Below the pieces are notes generated by a model. That model was not told where the DNA came from, did no database searches, and worked only from the letters and a program-made list of their open reading frames with translations. Shown here one piece after another: positions 39,850-46,856 of a DNA stretch of 64,000 bases. Source of the DNA: Neolewinella agarilytica (GTDB lineage Bacteria; Bacteroidota; Bacteroidia; Chitinophagales; Saprospiraceae); assembly GCF_900110645.1 (NCBI RefSeq), contig NZ_FOFB01000014.1:1-64000 (forward strand). Reading direction: 5' to 3'. Made by a program: the position numbers and the translations under genes. Numbering within the stretch: position 1 is the stretch's first letter; each line of letters begins with the position of its first letter.

Positions 39850-40365
39850 ATGCTCCTTATTCCCGTCCGTGGTCATACCCCAACTTATGGGGAGAACTGT
39901 TTTATCGCCGAAAATGCTACCCTCATCGGAGAGCTGACGATGGGCAACGATTGCTCCGTTTGGTTCACCGCCGTCATCCGTGCGGATGTGAACGCCATTA
40001 CCATCGGTGATCGGGTCAATATTCAGGATGGCGCTTGCATTCACTGCACCTACGAGCGGGCAGCCACCACGATTGGCAATGACGTCAGCATCGGTCACCG
40101 TGCGATCGTGCATGGTTGTGTGATCCATGATTCCGTACTGATTGGCATGGGGGCCATCGTGATGGACGATGCGGTGGTAGAGTCCAACGTCATCATTGGC
40201 GCGGGCGCGGTTGTTCCCGCCGGAATGCGCTGTGAGGCCAACTCCGTTTATGCTGGTGTACCGGCCAAAAAGATTAAAGACCTGGACCCCGCTCAACGAG
40301 CGGATACGATTGAGCGAATTGCGGGTGCTTATCTGAAATATGCCAGTTGGTTCAAGCCGCAATAA
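39850..40365 (+). CDS. Gamma-class carbonic anhydrase-like hexapeptide protein
   Basis: A 171-residue left-handed beta-helix protein of the gamma-CA/PaaY group. Hexapeptide repeats run from about residue 15 to 135 (ATLIGE, CSVWFT, ITIGDRVNIQDGACIH, TIGNDVSIGHRAIVHG). The three zinc-ligand histidines appear in CIHC, IGHR and VHGC. It would form trimers in the cytoplasm and hydrate CO2, though many members show little activity. It follows the aldo/keto reductase by 24 bases and is probably in its operon. Confidence 0.9.
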   Translation: MLLIPVRGHTPTYGENCFIAENATLIGELTMGNDCSVWFTAVIRADVNAITIGDRVNIQDGACIHCTYERAATTIGNDVSIGHRAIVHGCVIHDSVLIGMGAIVMDDAVVESNVIIGAGAVVPAGMRCEANSVYAGVPAKKIKDLDPAQRADTIERIAGAYLKYASWFKPQ

Positions 40366-40401
40366 AATGCCCGCGGCCAGCCCTGCCGGCAACCGGCAGC
40401 A

Positions 40402-41067
40402 TCAGGATAAGGGAGGCACCGGGAAAGTACGCTCCACTGCGCCTACCAACACAAAGTCTTCGTAGACCCGAAAATCAAGGTCGAAGAATATTTCCCAGTC
40501 GTCTTTTTTGAGCAGGGCAGAAGCTGTGGTCTTGTTCGGCTTATACCCTTCGAAGTCAATAAATATATGCTCCCGGAAATCCAGTTGCCGTCGGCCGTAG
40601 GCTTTATAAACGGCTTCTTTGGCCGCCCAGATAATGTGGTGCTGTATTAGCTCATGATCGGGCAAAAGCTGCTGCTTTTCCTCTGCTCCGATGTACTTAT
40701 CGGCCAGTCTGCGGATGCGCGGCACAAACCGCTGCACGTCAATGCCACAAAGATTCGGGTGGGCAATAGCCGCTGCGTAGTTGACGGTATGACTGATGGA
40801 TACGTGGAAGGTTGAGTCCTGCAGATGGGGCTTGCCACATTCATCCTTAAGCAGAGCACCCCGTTCGGCACGGCCGCTCATGAAGTGCAGTAGAATGCGG
40901 GCGGCGAGAAACTCCCGCCGACGGCCTTCTCCCTTAATCAGCGCCAGATTTTCCAATTCTGCCGGGTGCAACTCAACGTTCTCCCGAAGCCAAGCTTCGG
41001 ATTCGGTAATGTGCCAAAGGCCCCATTCACCGGGGAGGCGTAAATTTTCGTGGAGAATAATGGACAA
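40402..41067 (-). CDS. 4'-phosphopantetheinyl transferase (Sfp-like)
   Basis: Moves the phosphopantetheine arm of CoA to carrier proteins. The 221-residue two-lobed protein shows the family motifs: FHVSISHT (about 86-93), GIDVQRFVPR (about 108-117, Mg ligand Asp) and WAAKEAVYKAYG (about 149-160, catalytic Glu and Lys). No polyketide or peptide synthetase lies in the window, so it may serve fatty-acid or distant pathways. It is convergent with the carbonic anhydrase gene. Confidence 0.9.
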   Translation of the reverse strand: MSIILHENLRLPGEWGLWHITESEAWLRENVELHPAELENLALIKGEGRRREFLAARILLHFMSGRAERGALLKDECGKPHLQDSTFHVSISHTVNYAAAIAHPNLCGIDVQRFVPRIRRLADKYIGAEEKQQLLPDHELIQHHIIWAAKEAVYKAYGRRQLDFREHIFIDFEGYKPNKTTASALLKKDDWEIFFDLDFRVYEDFVLVGAVERTFPVPPLS

Positions 41068-41138
41068 GGACTGAACTTTGGGGGCTAAAGGTAAGTGCTA
41101 CAAGATTCTAATTTACTGTTGAGCCCTTCTCTTATCTT

Positions 41139-41315
41139 CTAAAGAAGGCCTGCGTTCAACTCCCAACGGCTTAGATGCCTTTGAAAAAAGTAGGTCATGA
41201 TGGTCGCGGCAAAAAGGATGGCCAAAAGACCCGTGATGATCTGTAAAACGGGAGAGAAGGTGGGGAGGATGAAGCCGACCGTAAAATATACGGTAGCCAG
41301 GAAAATATATTTCAT
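41139..41315 (-). CDS. Small two-helix membrane protein (58 aa)
   Basis: A short frame from ATG 41313-41315 to TAG 41139-41141 encodes MKYIFLATVYFTVGF and a second hydrophobic run ITGLLAILFAATIMTYFF, then a basic tail QRHLSRWELN. Two transmembrane helices with an intervening turn (LPTFSP) are likely. The hydrophobic pattern and clean start argue that it is real; a longer frame on the same strand (41113-41394) lacks such pattern. No family is recognised. It lies between the phosphopantetheinyl transferase and WD40 genes. Confidence 0.6.
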   Translation of the reverse strand: MKYIFLATVYFTVGFILPTFSPVLQIITGLLAILFAATIMTYFFQRHLSRWELNAGLL

Positions 41316-41380
41316 TTGGGGTAAAAGTCTGACGGTGGTTAAAGCAATCTGTATAATTTAGAACCGGAGTTACTAAGACA

Positions 41381-42316
41381 ATGTTCGTAACCATGATGTT
41401 AGAAAGAGTTAGCGAACGCAGCGGCCACCGTGCTGCTATTTACGATTTGAAGCCCGCTGAAGACGGATTCTACTCCGCCGCCGCGGATGGCTTCATTGTG
41501 CATTGGCACCGGGATGATGTCGACTTCGGGCGCGTGGTTGCCAAGGTAGATGGCGGGAAATTTTTCTGCCTGGAGACGCTGGAAGGCGGCGGGCTGGTAG
41601 CTGGTGCCGTAGATGGTGGTGTACACTGGTTATACCCGGAAAACGAGGAGCGAAACAAGCACGTTGCGGCGCATACTAAAGGGGTTTATTCCGTTCTCCG
41701 CGTCGGGGAAGAAATTTATACCGCCGGCGGAGACGGCGTGCTCATCCGCTGGAACGCAAAGACGGGGCGAACGATGGAAAGCTTGCCCCTGAGTGGAAAC
41801 AGTCTGAGAAGCCTGGCCTTACATCCTGATGGCGGAGCCATTGCCGTTGGCGCCAGTGATGGACGGGTGTACCTGGTCAACCGGGAAGAAATGAGCCTGA
41901 TCGGGAGCCACGCTGCTAACGAGCCTTCGGTCTTTTGCCTTGCCTTTATGCCTGACTTTCCCCGGCTGGTCTCCGGCGGACGGGACGCCCATCTGCGCTT
42001 TTTCGACGTCTCTTTTTCGAAGAATGTCCCGGCTCCCATCTCCGCTCACCTGGCTACCATTAATAAGCTGGCGTTCGATCCGTCAGGACGGTTTCTGGCT
42101 ACCGCCAGCCGCGACAAAACGGTCAAACTATGGGACGCAGAGAGCTGGAAGCTGCTCAAAGTCTGTGAGGTCGTCCGTGATCGTGGCCATGTCAATTCCG
42201 TCAATACGCTCTTGTGGCTGGATGAGCATACGCTGCTGACAGCGGGGGATGATCGGCGGGTGTTGGAATGGAGGTTGGGGAGAGAGAGGAAGTCAAGCAG
42301 TCAGAGAGTCAAGTAG
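41381..42316 (+). CDS. WD40-repeat protein
   Basis: A 311-residue cytoplasmic beta-propeller with about six or seven WD40 blades, for example HRAAIYDLKPAEDGFYSAAADGFIVHWHRD and LAFDPSGRFLATASRDKTVKLWDAESW. Such proteins serve as scaffolds. The start could be ATG 41381, 41393 or 41396. The last eleven residues (RERKSSSQRVK) are encoded by a GTCAANNA octamer array, and the stop TAG arises from one unit (GTCAAGTA GTCA), so the natural C-terminus has been replaced or extended by the repeat. Confidence 0.88.
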   Translation: MFVTMMLERVSERSGHRAAIYDLKPAEDGFYSAAADGFIVHWHRDDVDFGRVVAKVDGGKFFCLETLEGGGLVAGAVDGGVHWLYPENEERNKHVAAHTKGVYSVLRVGEEIYTAGGDGVLIRWNAKTGRTMESLPLSGNSLRSLALHPDGGAIAVGASDGRVYLVNREEMSLIGSHAANEPSVFCLAFMPDFPRLVSGGRDAHLRFFDVSFSKNVPAPISAHLATINKLAFDPSGRFLATASRDKTVKLWDAESWKLLKVCEVVRDRGHVNSVNTLLWLDEHTLLTAGDDRRVLEWRLGRERKSSSQRVK

Positions 42317-42323
42317 TCAAGCA
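42292..42323. repeat. Octamer array (GTCAANNA)4, left arm
   Basis: Units GTCAAGCA, GTCAGAGA, GTCAAGTA, GTCAAGCA supply the C-terminus and stop codon of the WD40 gene. An 18-bp stretch of it (42308-42325) is the perfect reverse complement of 42469-42486. Confidence 0.9.
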
Positions 42324-42374
42324 GTAGCTGCCGCAAGGGACAGGCTCGCTCCGCGAGTGGATGGGGAAGGGTTC

Positions 42375-42394
42375 GGGCGACGACGTGCGGGTGC
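42375..42394 (-). repeat. Dispersed repeat R1, diverged copy
   Basis: The minus strand reads GCACCCGCACGTCGTCGCCC: the ends match the core but the centre differs. It sits between the inverted octamer arrays. Confidence 0.35.
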
Positions 42395-42446
42395 AGGGGG
42401 GAGATTCCCAGGAGCAGGCTTTTGGCGAACCACCCGCCGAGTATAC

Positions 42447-42502
42447 TGTTTGACTATTTGACTATTTGACTGCTTGACTACTTGACTGCATTACTGCCTG
42501 AC
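42447..42502. repeat. Octamer array (TRYTTGAC)7, right arm
   Basis: Seven 8-bp units in inverse orientation to 42292-42323 end 5 bases before the ATG of the esterase gene at 42508. Together with the left arm it encloses about 120 bases. Confidence 0.9.
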
Positions 42503-42507
42503 TACAA

Positions 42508-43320
42508 ATGAACTACCGTAAAACGCTCCTCTTCAATACCCTCGGATTACCCGCCTACTGGCGTGCCTGTAGGGAGGAGTATGCCCGTATGAACGTCCGG
42601 GAGGAGAAGGTCTCCTACGGCTCATCAGACCGGCAGTATGCCCTGGTGGTTACCTCGCGGGACATCCCTCCGGTATCCCCCGCTAAATACGTCGTTTACC
42701 TCCACGGCGGAGCGTGGACCTTCGGCAGCCCGGAGAAATTCGTCGCTGCGGCCATTCCCTGGCTTGCCGCCGGCTACCGGGTCATCCTGCCGAGCTACCG
42801 CCGGCCACCGGCGGTGGGGCTCAACGAGGTAGTGGCTGACTGCTGGTCAGCGGTGAGGGCCTGCGCGCCGGCGGAGACGGTTGCGGAGTTTCAAATAGCG
42901 GGGATCAGCGCCGGCGCTCATCTGGCGGCACTTCTGGCTTTAGACCCTGCCGGCTGGCGCCGGGCCGGATGGCCGGCCGCTCCCACGGCCGCACTCTGCT
43001 GTGCCGGGCCGCTAAACTTTGCATTCCTGCGTCCGCGCCGCCTATTTCTGCCCCGTTACACTCTCCTCGATCCCATTCAACGGCTCTCCGAGGTACTCCC
43101 TAACCCCGACTGCCGCTGGCAACTCCTCCACGGCACCGCTGACGCAACGGTTGACGTGCGCCACTCCAATACCTTTCACCAGGAACTGCTGAATCGGGGT
43201 GCTGCCGCCAATCTCCACCATATCCCGAACGGGACCCACCTCGATAGCGGCCGTTGGATGTTCAGTGGGCACCCGCTTCGCCCACTAATCGATCAATTTA
43301 TCGCTGGGCCAAAAAGATAA
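42508..43320 (+). CDS. Alpha/beta-hydrolase (carboxylesterase type)
   Basis: A 270-residue esterase-like enzyme. The oxyanion-hole motif HGGAW is at about 64-68, the nucleophile elbow is GISAGAHLAAL (Ser about 131), and the late Asp and His lie in HGTADATVDVRHS and GTHLDSGRW. The HGGA box and lack of a long lid resemble the hormone-sensitive-lipase or kynurenine-formamidase group. Cytoplasmic, with no signal peptide. The start is directly preceded by the inverted octamer array. The segment FLRPRR near 173 is encoded by a partial R1 copy. Confidence 0.85.
   Translation: MNYRKTLLFNTLGLPAYWRACREEYARMNVREEKVSYGSSDRQYALVVTSRDIPPVSPAKYVVYLHGGAWTFGSPEKFVAAAIPWLAAGYRVILPSYRRPPAVGLNEVVADCWSAVRACAPAETVAEFQIAGISAGAHLAALLALDPAGWRRAGWPAAPTAALCCAGPLNFAFLRPRRLFLPRYTLLDPIQRLSEVLPNPDCRWQLLHGTADATVDVRHSNTFHQELLNRGAAANLHHIPNGTHLDSGRWMFSGHPLRPLIDQFIAGPKR
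43026..43039 (+). repeat. Dispersed repeat R1, partial copy in the esterase gene
   Basis: CCTGCGTCCGCGCC, a 14-base exact part of the core, preceded by GCATT. Confidence 0.5.
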
Positions 43321-43410
43321 ACACAAGCGGAGATTAGAATGGTAGAATGAGAGAATTGTAGAATGAGGCCGGGAGAGTTGGATTTTTAGGATAAACATAC
43401 GCTCCGTAGG

Positions 43411-43471
43411 GTAGCCTCTGCGTCCTCCCCATTCTCTGCGTCCATCTGCGTGAAACTAGTCGCGAAGCGAC
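43411..43471. repeat. Single diverged copy of the 88-bp repeat
   Basis: GTAGCCTCTGCGTCCTCC, then TCTGCGTGAAAC and GTCGCGAAGCGAC, follow the same order as the array at 4857-5312. The copy ends right at the stop codon of the minus-strand LuxE-like gene. Just to the left lie GTAGAAT-type units (43341-43368). Confidence 0.75.
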
Positions 43472-44458
43472 CTACACCACCAACAAATTACACCCTCTCA
43501 CATCACTCGCATCCATCCGCCCCAGCACCTCAAAGGAGCCATTTGCCTGAACCCGCCCCAGGTCATCCGTAGCGATGAAAGAGATCGTATCCACATTTGC
43601 CAGGTCGATTAAATTGAGCGCCCCGTTGCGCCCTACCGGAGTAGGAGAGAGTGGGTCCGTAATCTCTCGTGTACTCGCCCGTAGTGTAGGCGCCGGCAGG
43701 AAAACCCCCTCCCGCGGCGCGTAAGCCTGGCTGAGTAATTCCGTCATGCCATACTCCGAGTGGATCTGCTCCAGGCCGAAGGCTGCAGAAAGCGTAGCGT
43801 GTAATTCCTGTCGGGTCATTTCTTTCCGTCGCCCCTTCATGCCGCCGGTTTCCATCACGATGGTCTGCCCTAAATCCTGCGAATGTTGTTCGGCCAGATC
43901 CAGCAGCGCAAAACTGACGCCGATGAGTAGCGGCGGGGCAGGACCGCCCTTCAGCCGACGGAGTTTCTCCGAAAGCATTGGCAGGTCATCCAGAAAGAAA
44001 CCCGAGTCGGGGTGGCCGGACCGTTGAATAAAATCTTCTGCCATGAAGACGAGGCTGGAGCCCGTCCGCTCCAGATAGGCGGGAAGGAGCGCCAGCACCG
44101 GCCGGCCGGCCAGCGGGCCATACTGCCGCTCAAATGCACGGCGGGCATTCTCCCGGTACCAGTCTTCCTGGCGGAGCGGATGGTGGCTCGTGACAGCGCC
44201 GGTAGTGCCGCTGCTGGTGAAGGTTCTCACCTCAGGCCAGTGACCACTTTTTAGCCGATATTGCTTGAACAGAGCAATGGGTAAGTAAGGAATGTCCGTC
44301 GTTTGGGTGACCGAGCTTACTTCCACACGCAACAATTCCAGGTATCTGGCGTAAATATTGTTGTGCATTGCCTGATAACGGAAAATGTCCAGCGCCAGAT
44401 CATCGAATGTTTCTGTCGTTACCGTTCTAATCTGTTCCAGTAGCTGTGCTCTAGTCAC
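43472..44458 (-). CDS. LuxE-like acyl-protein synthetase / AMP-forming ligase
   Basis: A 328-residue protein related to acyl-protein synthetases (LuxE) and coenzyme F390 synthetases of the adenylate-forming superfamily. FTSSGTTGAVTSHHPL (about 80-95) is the nucleotide-binding loop, TIVMETGGMKGRRKEMTR and IHSEYGMTELLSQAY are the later motifs. The start is GTG 44458, as no ATG precedes the conserved part. It would activate a carboxylic acid with ATP; the acid is unknown. It is shorter than typical acyl-CoA synthetases, as expected for LuxE-like proteins. Confidence 0.85.
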   Translation of the reverse strand: MTRAQLLEQIRTVTTETFDDLALDIFRYQAMHNNIYARYLELLRVEVSSVTQTTDIPYLPIALFKQYRLKSGHWPEVRTFTSSGTTGAVTSHHPLRQEDWYRENARRAFERQYGPLAGRPVLALLPAYLERTGSSLVFMAEDFIQRSGHPDSGFFLDDLPMLSEKLRRLKGGPAPPLLIGVSFALLDLAEQHSQDLGQTIVMETGGMKGRRKEMTRQELHATLSAAFGLEQIHSEYGMTELLSQAYAPREGVFLPAPTLRASTREITDPLSPTPVGRNGALNLIDLANVDTISFIATDDLGRVQANGSFEVLGRMDASDVRGCNLLVV

Positions 44459-44589
44459 CTGAATTGTGTATTTTTAGAGTAGTATAACATCCCATAGGAA
44501 GGGATTATCCTTTTGTTTGACTACTATCTTCTCCGATGAACAACTCAAGTGCGAAAATGGATACCCTGCGATGTCTGGTCGCCTCCACC

Positions 44590-44644
44590 GCCTCCAACAT
44601 GCAGTAGCCCAAAATACCAAAGAACCAAGAACCAAAATACCAAT
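44590..44644. repeat. CCTCCAAC junction plus octamer array (CCAAAATA)
   Basis: CGCCTCCAACATGCAGTAG leads into CCAAAATA, CCAAAGAA, CCAAGAA, CCAAAATA and CCAAT (44609-44644), which ends at the base before the ATG of the next gene. The same sequence order occurs at 5293-5352, downstream of the 88-bp array. Confidence 0.85.
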
Positions 44645-45133
44645 ATGCGTACGCTGCTTTACTTACTGCCTTTGCTCTGCCTGGCCGCTTGCGTCAATCC
44701 ACCGGATTTTCCGAGTGAACCGGTGATTACCTACGAGGGGATGAATAAAAGCCAGATCTACCAGTTTACGAATGGCCCGCTGGATAGTATTCGGATTCAG
44801 TTCTCCTTTACCGACGGCGATGGCGACCTGAGCCAGATCGACAGCGATAGCATCGATATTTTCCTGACGGATAGCCGGCTGGGGATCCAGACGCCCTTCA
44901 GCATTCCGCTCATTCCGACGGAAGGAACGGGTAACGGCATCAGCGGAGACATCTTCATCACGGTGGTTAATACCACCGGCATCTGCTGTATCTTCAATAA
45001 CCGCTTGTGCATTGCGGACGAAAGCTTCCCCGTTGACACTTTCTCCTACGCGATCCAGATTAAAGACCGGGCGGGAAATCTCAGCAATGAGATACGGACG
45101 GACCCGATTGAGATTCTTTGCCTGGGACAGTGA
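44645..45133 (+). CDS. Lipoprotein of unknown function
   Basis: A 162-residue lipoprotein (signal MRTLLYLLPLLCLAAC, Cys at 16). The mature part resembles small Bacteroidota lipoproteins with a beta-sandwich: PVITYEGMNKSQIYQFTNGPLDSIRIQFSFTDGDGDLSQID, ending in DRAGNLSNEIRTDPIEILC. A CC pair in GICCIF and two other Cys could form disulfides. The DGDGDL stretch may bind calcium. I do not know its role. ATG 44645 abuts the octamer array; the longer frame upstream is repeat sequence. Confidence 0.78.
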   Translation: MRTLLYLLPLLCLAACVNPPDFPSEPVITYEGMNKSQIYQFTNGPLDSIRIQFSFTDGDGDLSQIDSDSIDIFLTDSRLGIQTPFSIPLIPTEGTGNGISGDIFITVVNTTGICCIFNNRLCIADESFPVDTFSYAIQIKDRAGNLSNEIRTDPIEILCLGQ

Positions 45134-45139
45134 ATTAGT

Positions 45140-45202
45140 AATGGCAGTAGGGGGTAGTATGATAGTAGGTAGCTACTGCCATTGATCTGCTACTATCATA
45201 CT
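45140..45202. repeat. Two interleaved inverted repeats between convergent genes
   Basis: AATGGCAGTAG (45140-45150) pairs with CTACTGCCATT (45173-45183), and TAGTATGATAGTAG (45155-45168) pairs with CTACTATCATACT (45190-45202). The order A-B-A'-B' permits a pseudoknot in RNA rather than nested hairpins. Confidence 0.7.
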
Positions 45203-45558
45203 GCAGAAGCCAATCGTTCTACCAATAAATTCGTCATGCGCCGATTGACGCTGCTTTCGTTTTCCACGAAGTAGGTCATCTCTTCATGGGTGAACTGCCC
45301 GATGGCGATACCCAGTAGCAGGCCGCGAAGACGATTGTCCCGGGTAATAATTTGCTTGATTTTATCGAAACGCTGTTTGGCGGGCACTTGCTCCAGCCGG
45401 ACCTTCCGTTTTTGCAGATAGAGCCGGAAGGCGGCCAACAGCAGATCGTGCTGCATTTTCATAATGGGGCGAAGGGTCTCATTCTGAAACGATTCTTCGG
45501 GCGCGGACGCAGGGGCAAGGTCAAGTTGAGGGCGCAGGGCGAGTCGGGCTTCGGACAT
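45196..45558 (-). CDS. Conserved-looking cytoplasmic protein of unknown function
   Basis: A 120-residue protein with no signal peptide. The C-terminal 85 residues look helical and basic (LLAAFRLYLQKRKVRLEQVPAKQRFDKIKQII) with GQFTHEEMTYFVENESSVNRRMTNLLVERLASAV at the end. The N-terminal linker APASAPEE is encoded by an R1 copy in the same frame as in the FKBP lipoprotein. I do not recognise a family. The right-hand arrays at 45575-45658 lie just upstream of its start. Confidence 0.7.
   Translation of the reverse strand: MSEARLALRPQLDLAPASAPEESFQNETLRPIMKMQHDLLLAAFRLYLQKRKVRLEQVPAKQRFDKIKQIITRDNRLRGLLLGIAIGQFTHEEMTYFVENESSVNRRMTNLLVERLASAV
45499..45516 (-). repeat. Dispersed repeat R1, copy in the 45196-45558 gene
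   Basis: The minus strand reads GCCCCTGCGTCCGCGCCC (17 of 18) and codes APASAP. Confidence 0.75.
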
Positions 45559-45574
45559 GGTCTTTGGGAGTTTG

Positions 45575-45658
45575 GTAGACGGTGGAACTGTAGACGGTAG
45601 ACGGTAGAATTGTAGAGATAGTTTACCCGTTCTGCCTTTACCATCTACAATTCTACCG
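45575..45658. repeat. GTAGACG/GTAGAAT heptamer array with 14-bp stem
   Basis: 7-bp units (GTAGACG three times, GTAGAAT) lead to CGGTAGAATTGTAG (45602-45615), the perfect reverse complement of CTACAATTCTACCG (45645-45658). The stem lies directly after the stop codon of the arrestin-like gene and could end its mRNA. Confidence 0.85.
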
Positions 45659-45659
45659 A

Positions 45660-46790
45660 CTACCGCACTACCTTGTTATCCGCCAGTTCTTTAAGCTCGA
45701 GCTTTTCTTCTGCTAACTCCTGGGTGGTGGGTACCGTAAGCCGCATCCGCTCCCAGTCTACCCGGATGGGCCAGCTAATTTCGTTGAGGCCACCAATAAC
45801 CAGCCCGGAGGCCGCCAGGAAGACCTCCCATTCGTAGCCCTGATCCTGATAACCGTAGCTTGTGGGGAAGGTACCGTTGGGGAGTTCCGGCCAGGGAATG
45901 GTTGCTTCATTCAGGTGATCCAGGGGGCGGGCGATCTCGCCGAGTTTGTACCGGTTTTCGTGCAGGACGGAAGACTTACGCGAATAGTTGTTATTGCTAT
46001 CCTCTACGATGTAATGTTCCTTCAGCCGGATCCCGATGTAGGCCCTGTTTAAGTGGTTTTTGCCCCGGTTCAGGTAGCGGATTCGGATCTTCCCATCCCG
46101 CAGGGGCTTAATCTCCATGGGCGTCATCTTGAAATTGCTGAGGTGGAGGAAATGATAGAGGATGATGCCCAGTAAGCCCATCAGGGCCAGGACAAAGAAT
46201 AGTCCATTACTTACGCCGGGTTCAGGCATTATAAAGCCAAGGGCTACCATTAGACCCAGGGTCAGAAAACTACCGATACCGATAACTTCCCCACTGATAA
46301 GTTGAATCGGGAGGGGCTGGGCCTTCACCTTAAAGCTACCCTTGCCGGCAGCAACGGGGATGATGAAGTTAGCCTCCATCATTTTTTTGTCCATACCCGG
46401 TATGAGTTGCAGGATAGTGCGCTCATCTTTGGGGATTTCGCGAATGATGAGTACGGTAAAGCTCCAGAAGTTGTCCAACCTTCCCCCCTTAAAGTTCGGC
46501 CGGCCAAAGTGGAAGGGGATAAGGAGATCAATTTCGCAGGTTTCTCCCGCTTTCAGTTCCCGGTAAGGAAGTAGCTTTTCCCGGTGCGCGAGTATCTTAT
46601 CGGTTTGTGCATTTCCCTTCACGACGTAGGATAGCTCGCCCCTCATGCTTAAAATGGTCAGGTTGCGCTTGGGGGTAAAGGTTAGCTTACCCTTTAATCG
46701 ATCACCAATGACGTAGGTCTTATCCGCTGATAAGCCTTCCAATTCGAGAATGGCGGTGAACGAAGAATGATTCTGGGTGAGCCTGAGCAT
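45660..46790 (-). CDS. Arrestin-like membrane protein (tandem paralogue A)
   Basis: A 376-residue protein with three parts. An N-terminal beta-sandwich (1-150) has the pattern YVIGDRLKGKLTFTPKRNLTILSMRGELSYVV, then FHFGRPNFKGGRLDNFWSFTVLI. Two close transmembrane helices follow (about 170-220). A second beta-rich part contains FKMTPMEIKPLRDGKIRIRYLNRG and YEWEVFLAASG. The N-terminal part resembles arrestin/Spo0M-like folds; this is a fold impression, not a database result. It shares its layout and many phrases with the next gene upstream. Function unknown. Confidence 0.72.
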   Translation of the reverse strand: MLRLTQNHSSFTAILELEGLSADKTYVIGDRLKGKLTFTPKRNLTILSMRGELSYVVKGNAQTDKILAHREKLLPYRELKAGETCEIDLLIPFHFGRPNFKGGRLDNFWSFTVLIIREIPKDERTILQLIPGMDKKMMEANFIIPVAAGKGSFKVKAQPLPIQLISGEVIGIGSFLTLGLMVALGFIMPEPGVSNGLFFVLALMGLLGIILYHFLHLSNFKMTPMEIKPLRDGKIRIRYLNRGKNHLNRAYIGIRLKEHYIVEDSNNNYSRKSSVLHENRYKLGEIARPLDHLNEATIPWPELPNGTFPTSYGYQDQGYEWEVFLAASGLVIGGLNEISWPIRVDWERMRLTVPTTQELAEEKLELKELADNKVVR

Positions 46791-46856
46791 GGAGGGGGAG
46801 GAGTAAGGGGGGAAAGGGATTAAGGGGGGAAAGGGAGTAAAACAGTTGCTGCCAGA

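Noticed and set aside
41113-41394. 93-codon minus-strand frame
   Set aside because: Low-quality composition; the 58-codon frame in the same space has clear membrane helices and a better start.
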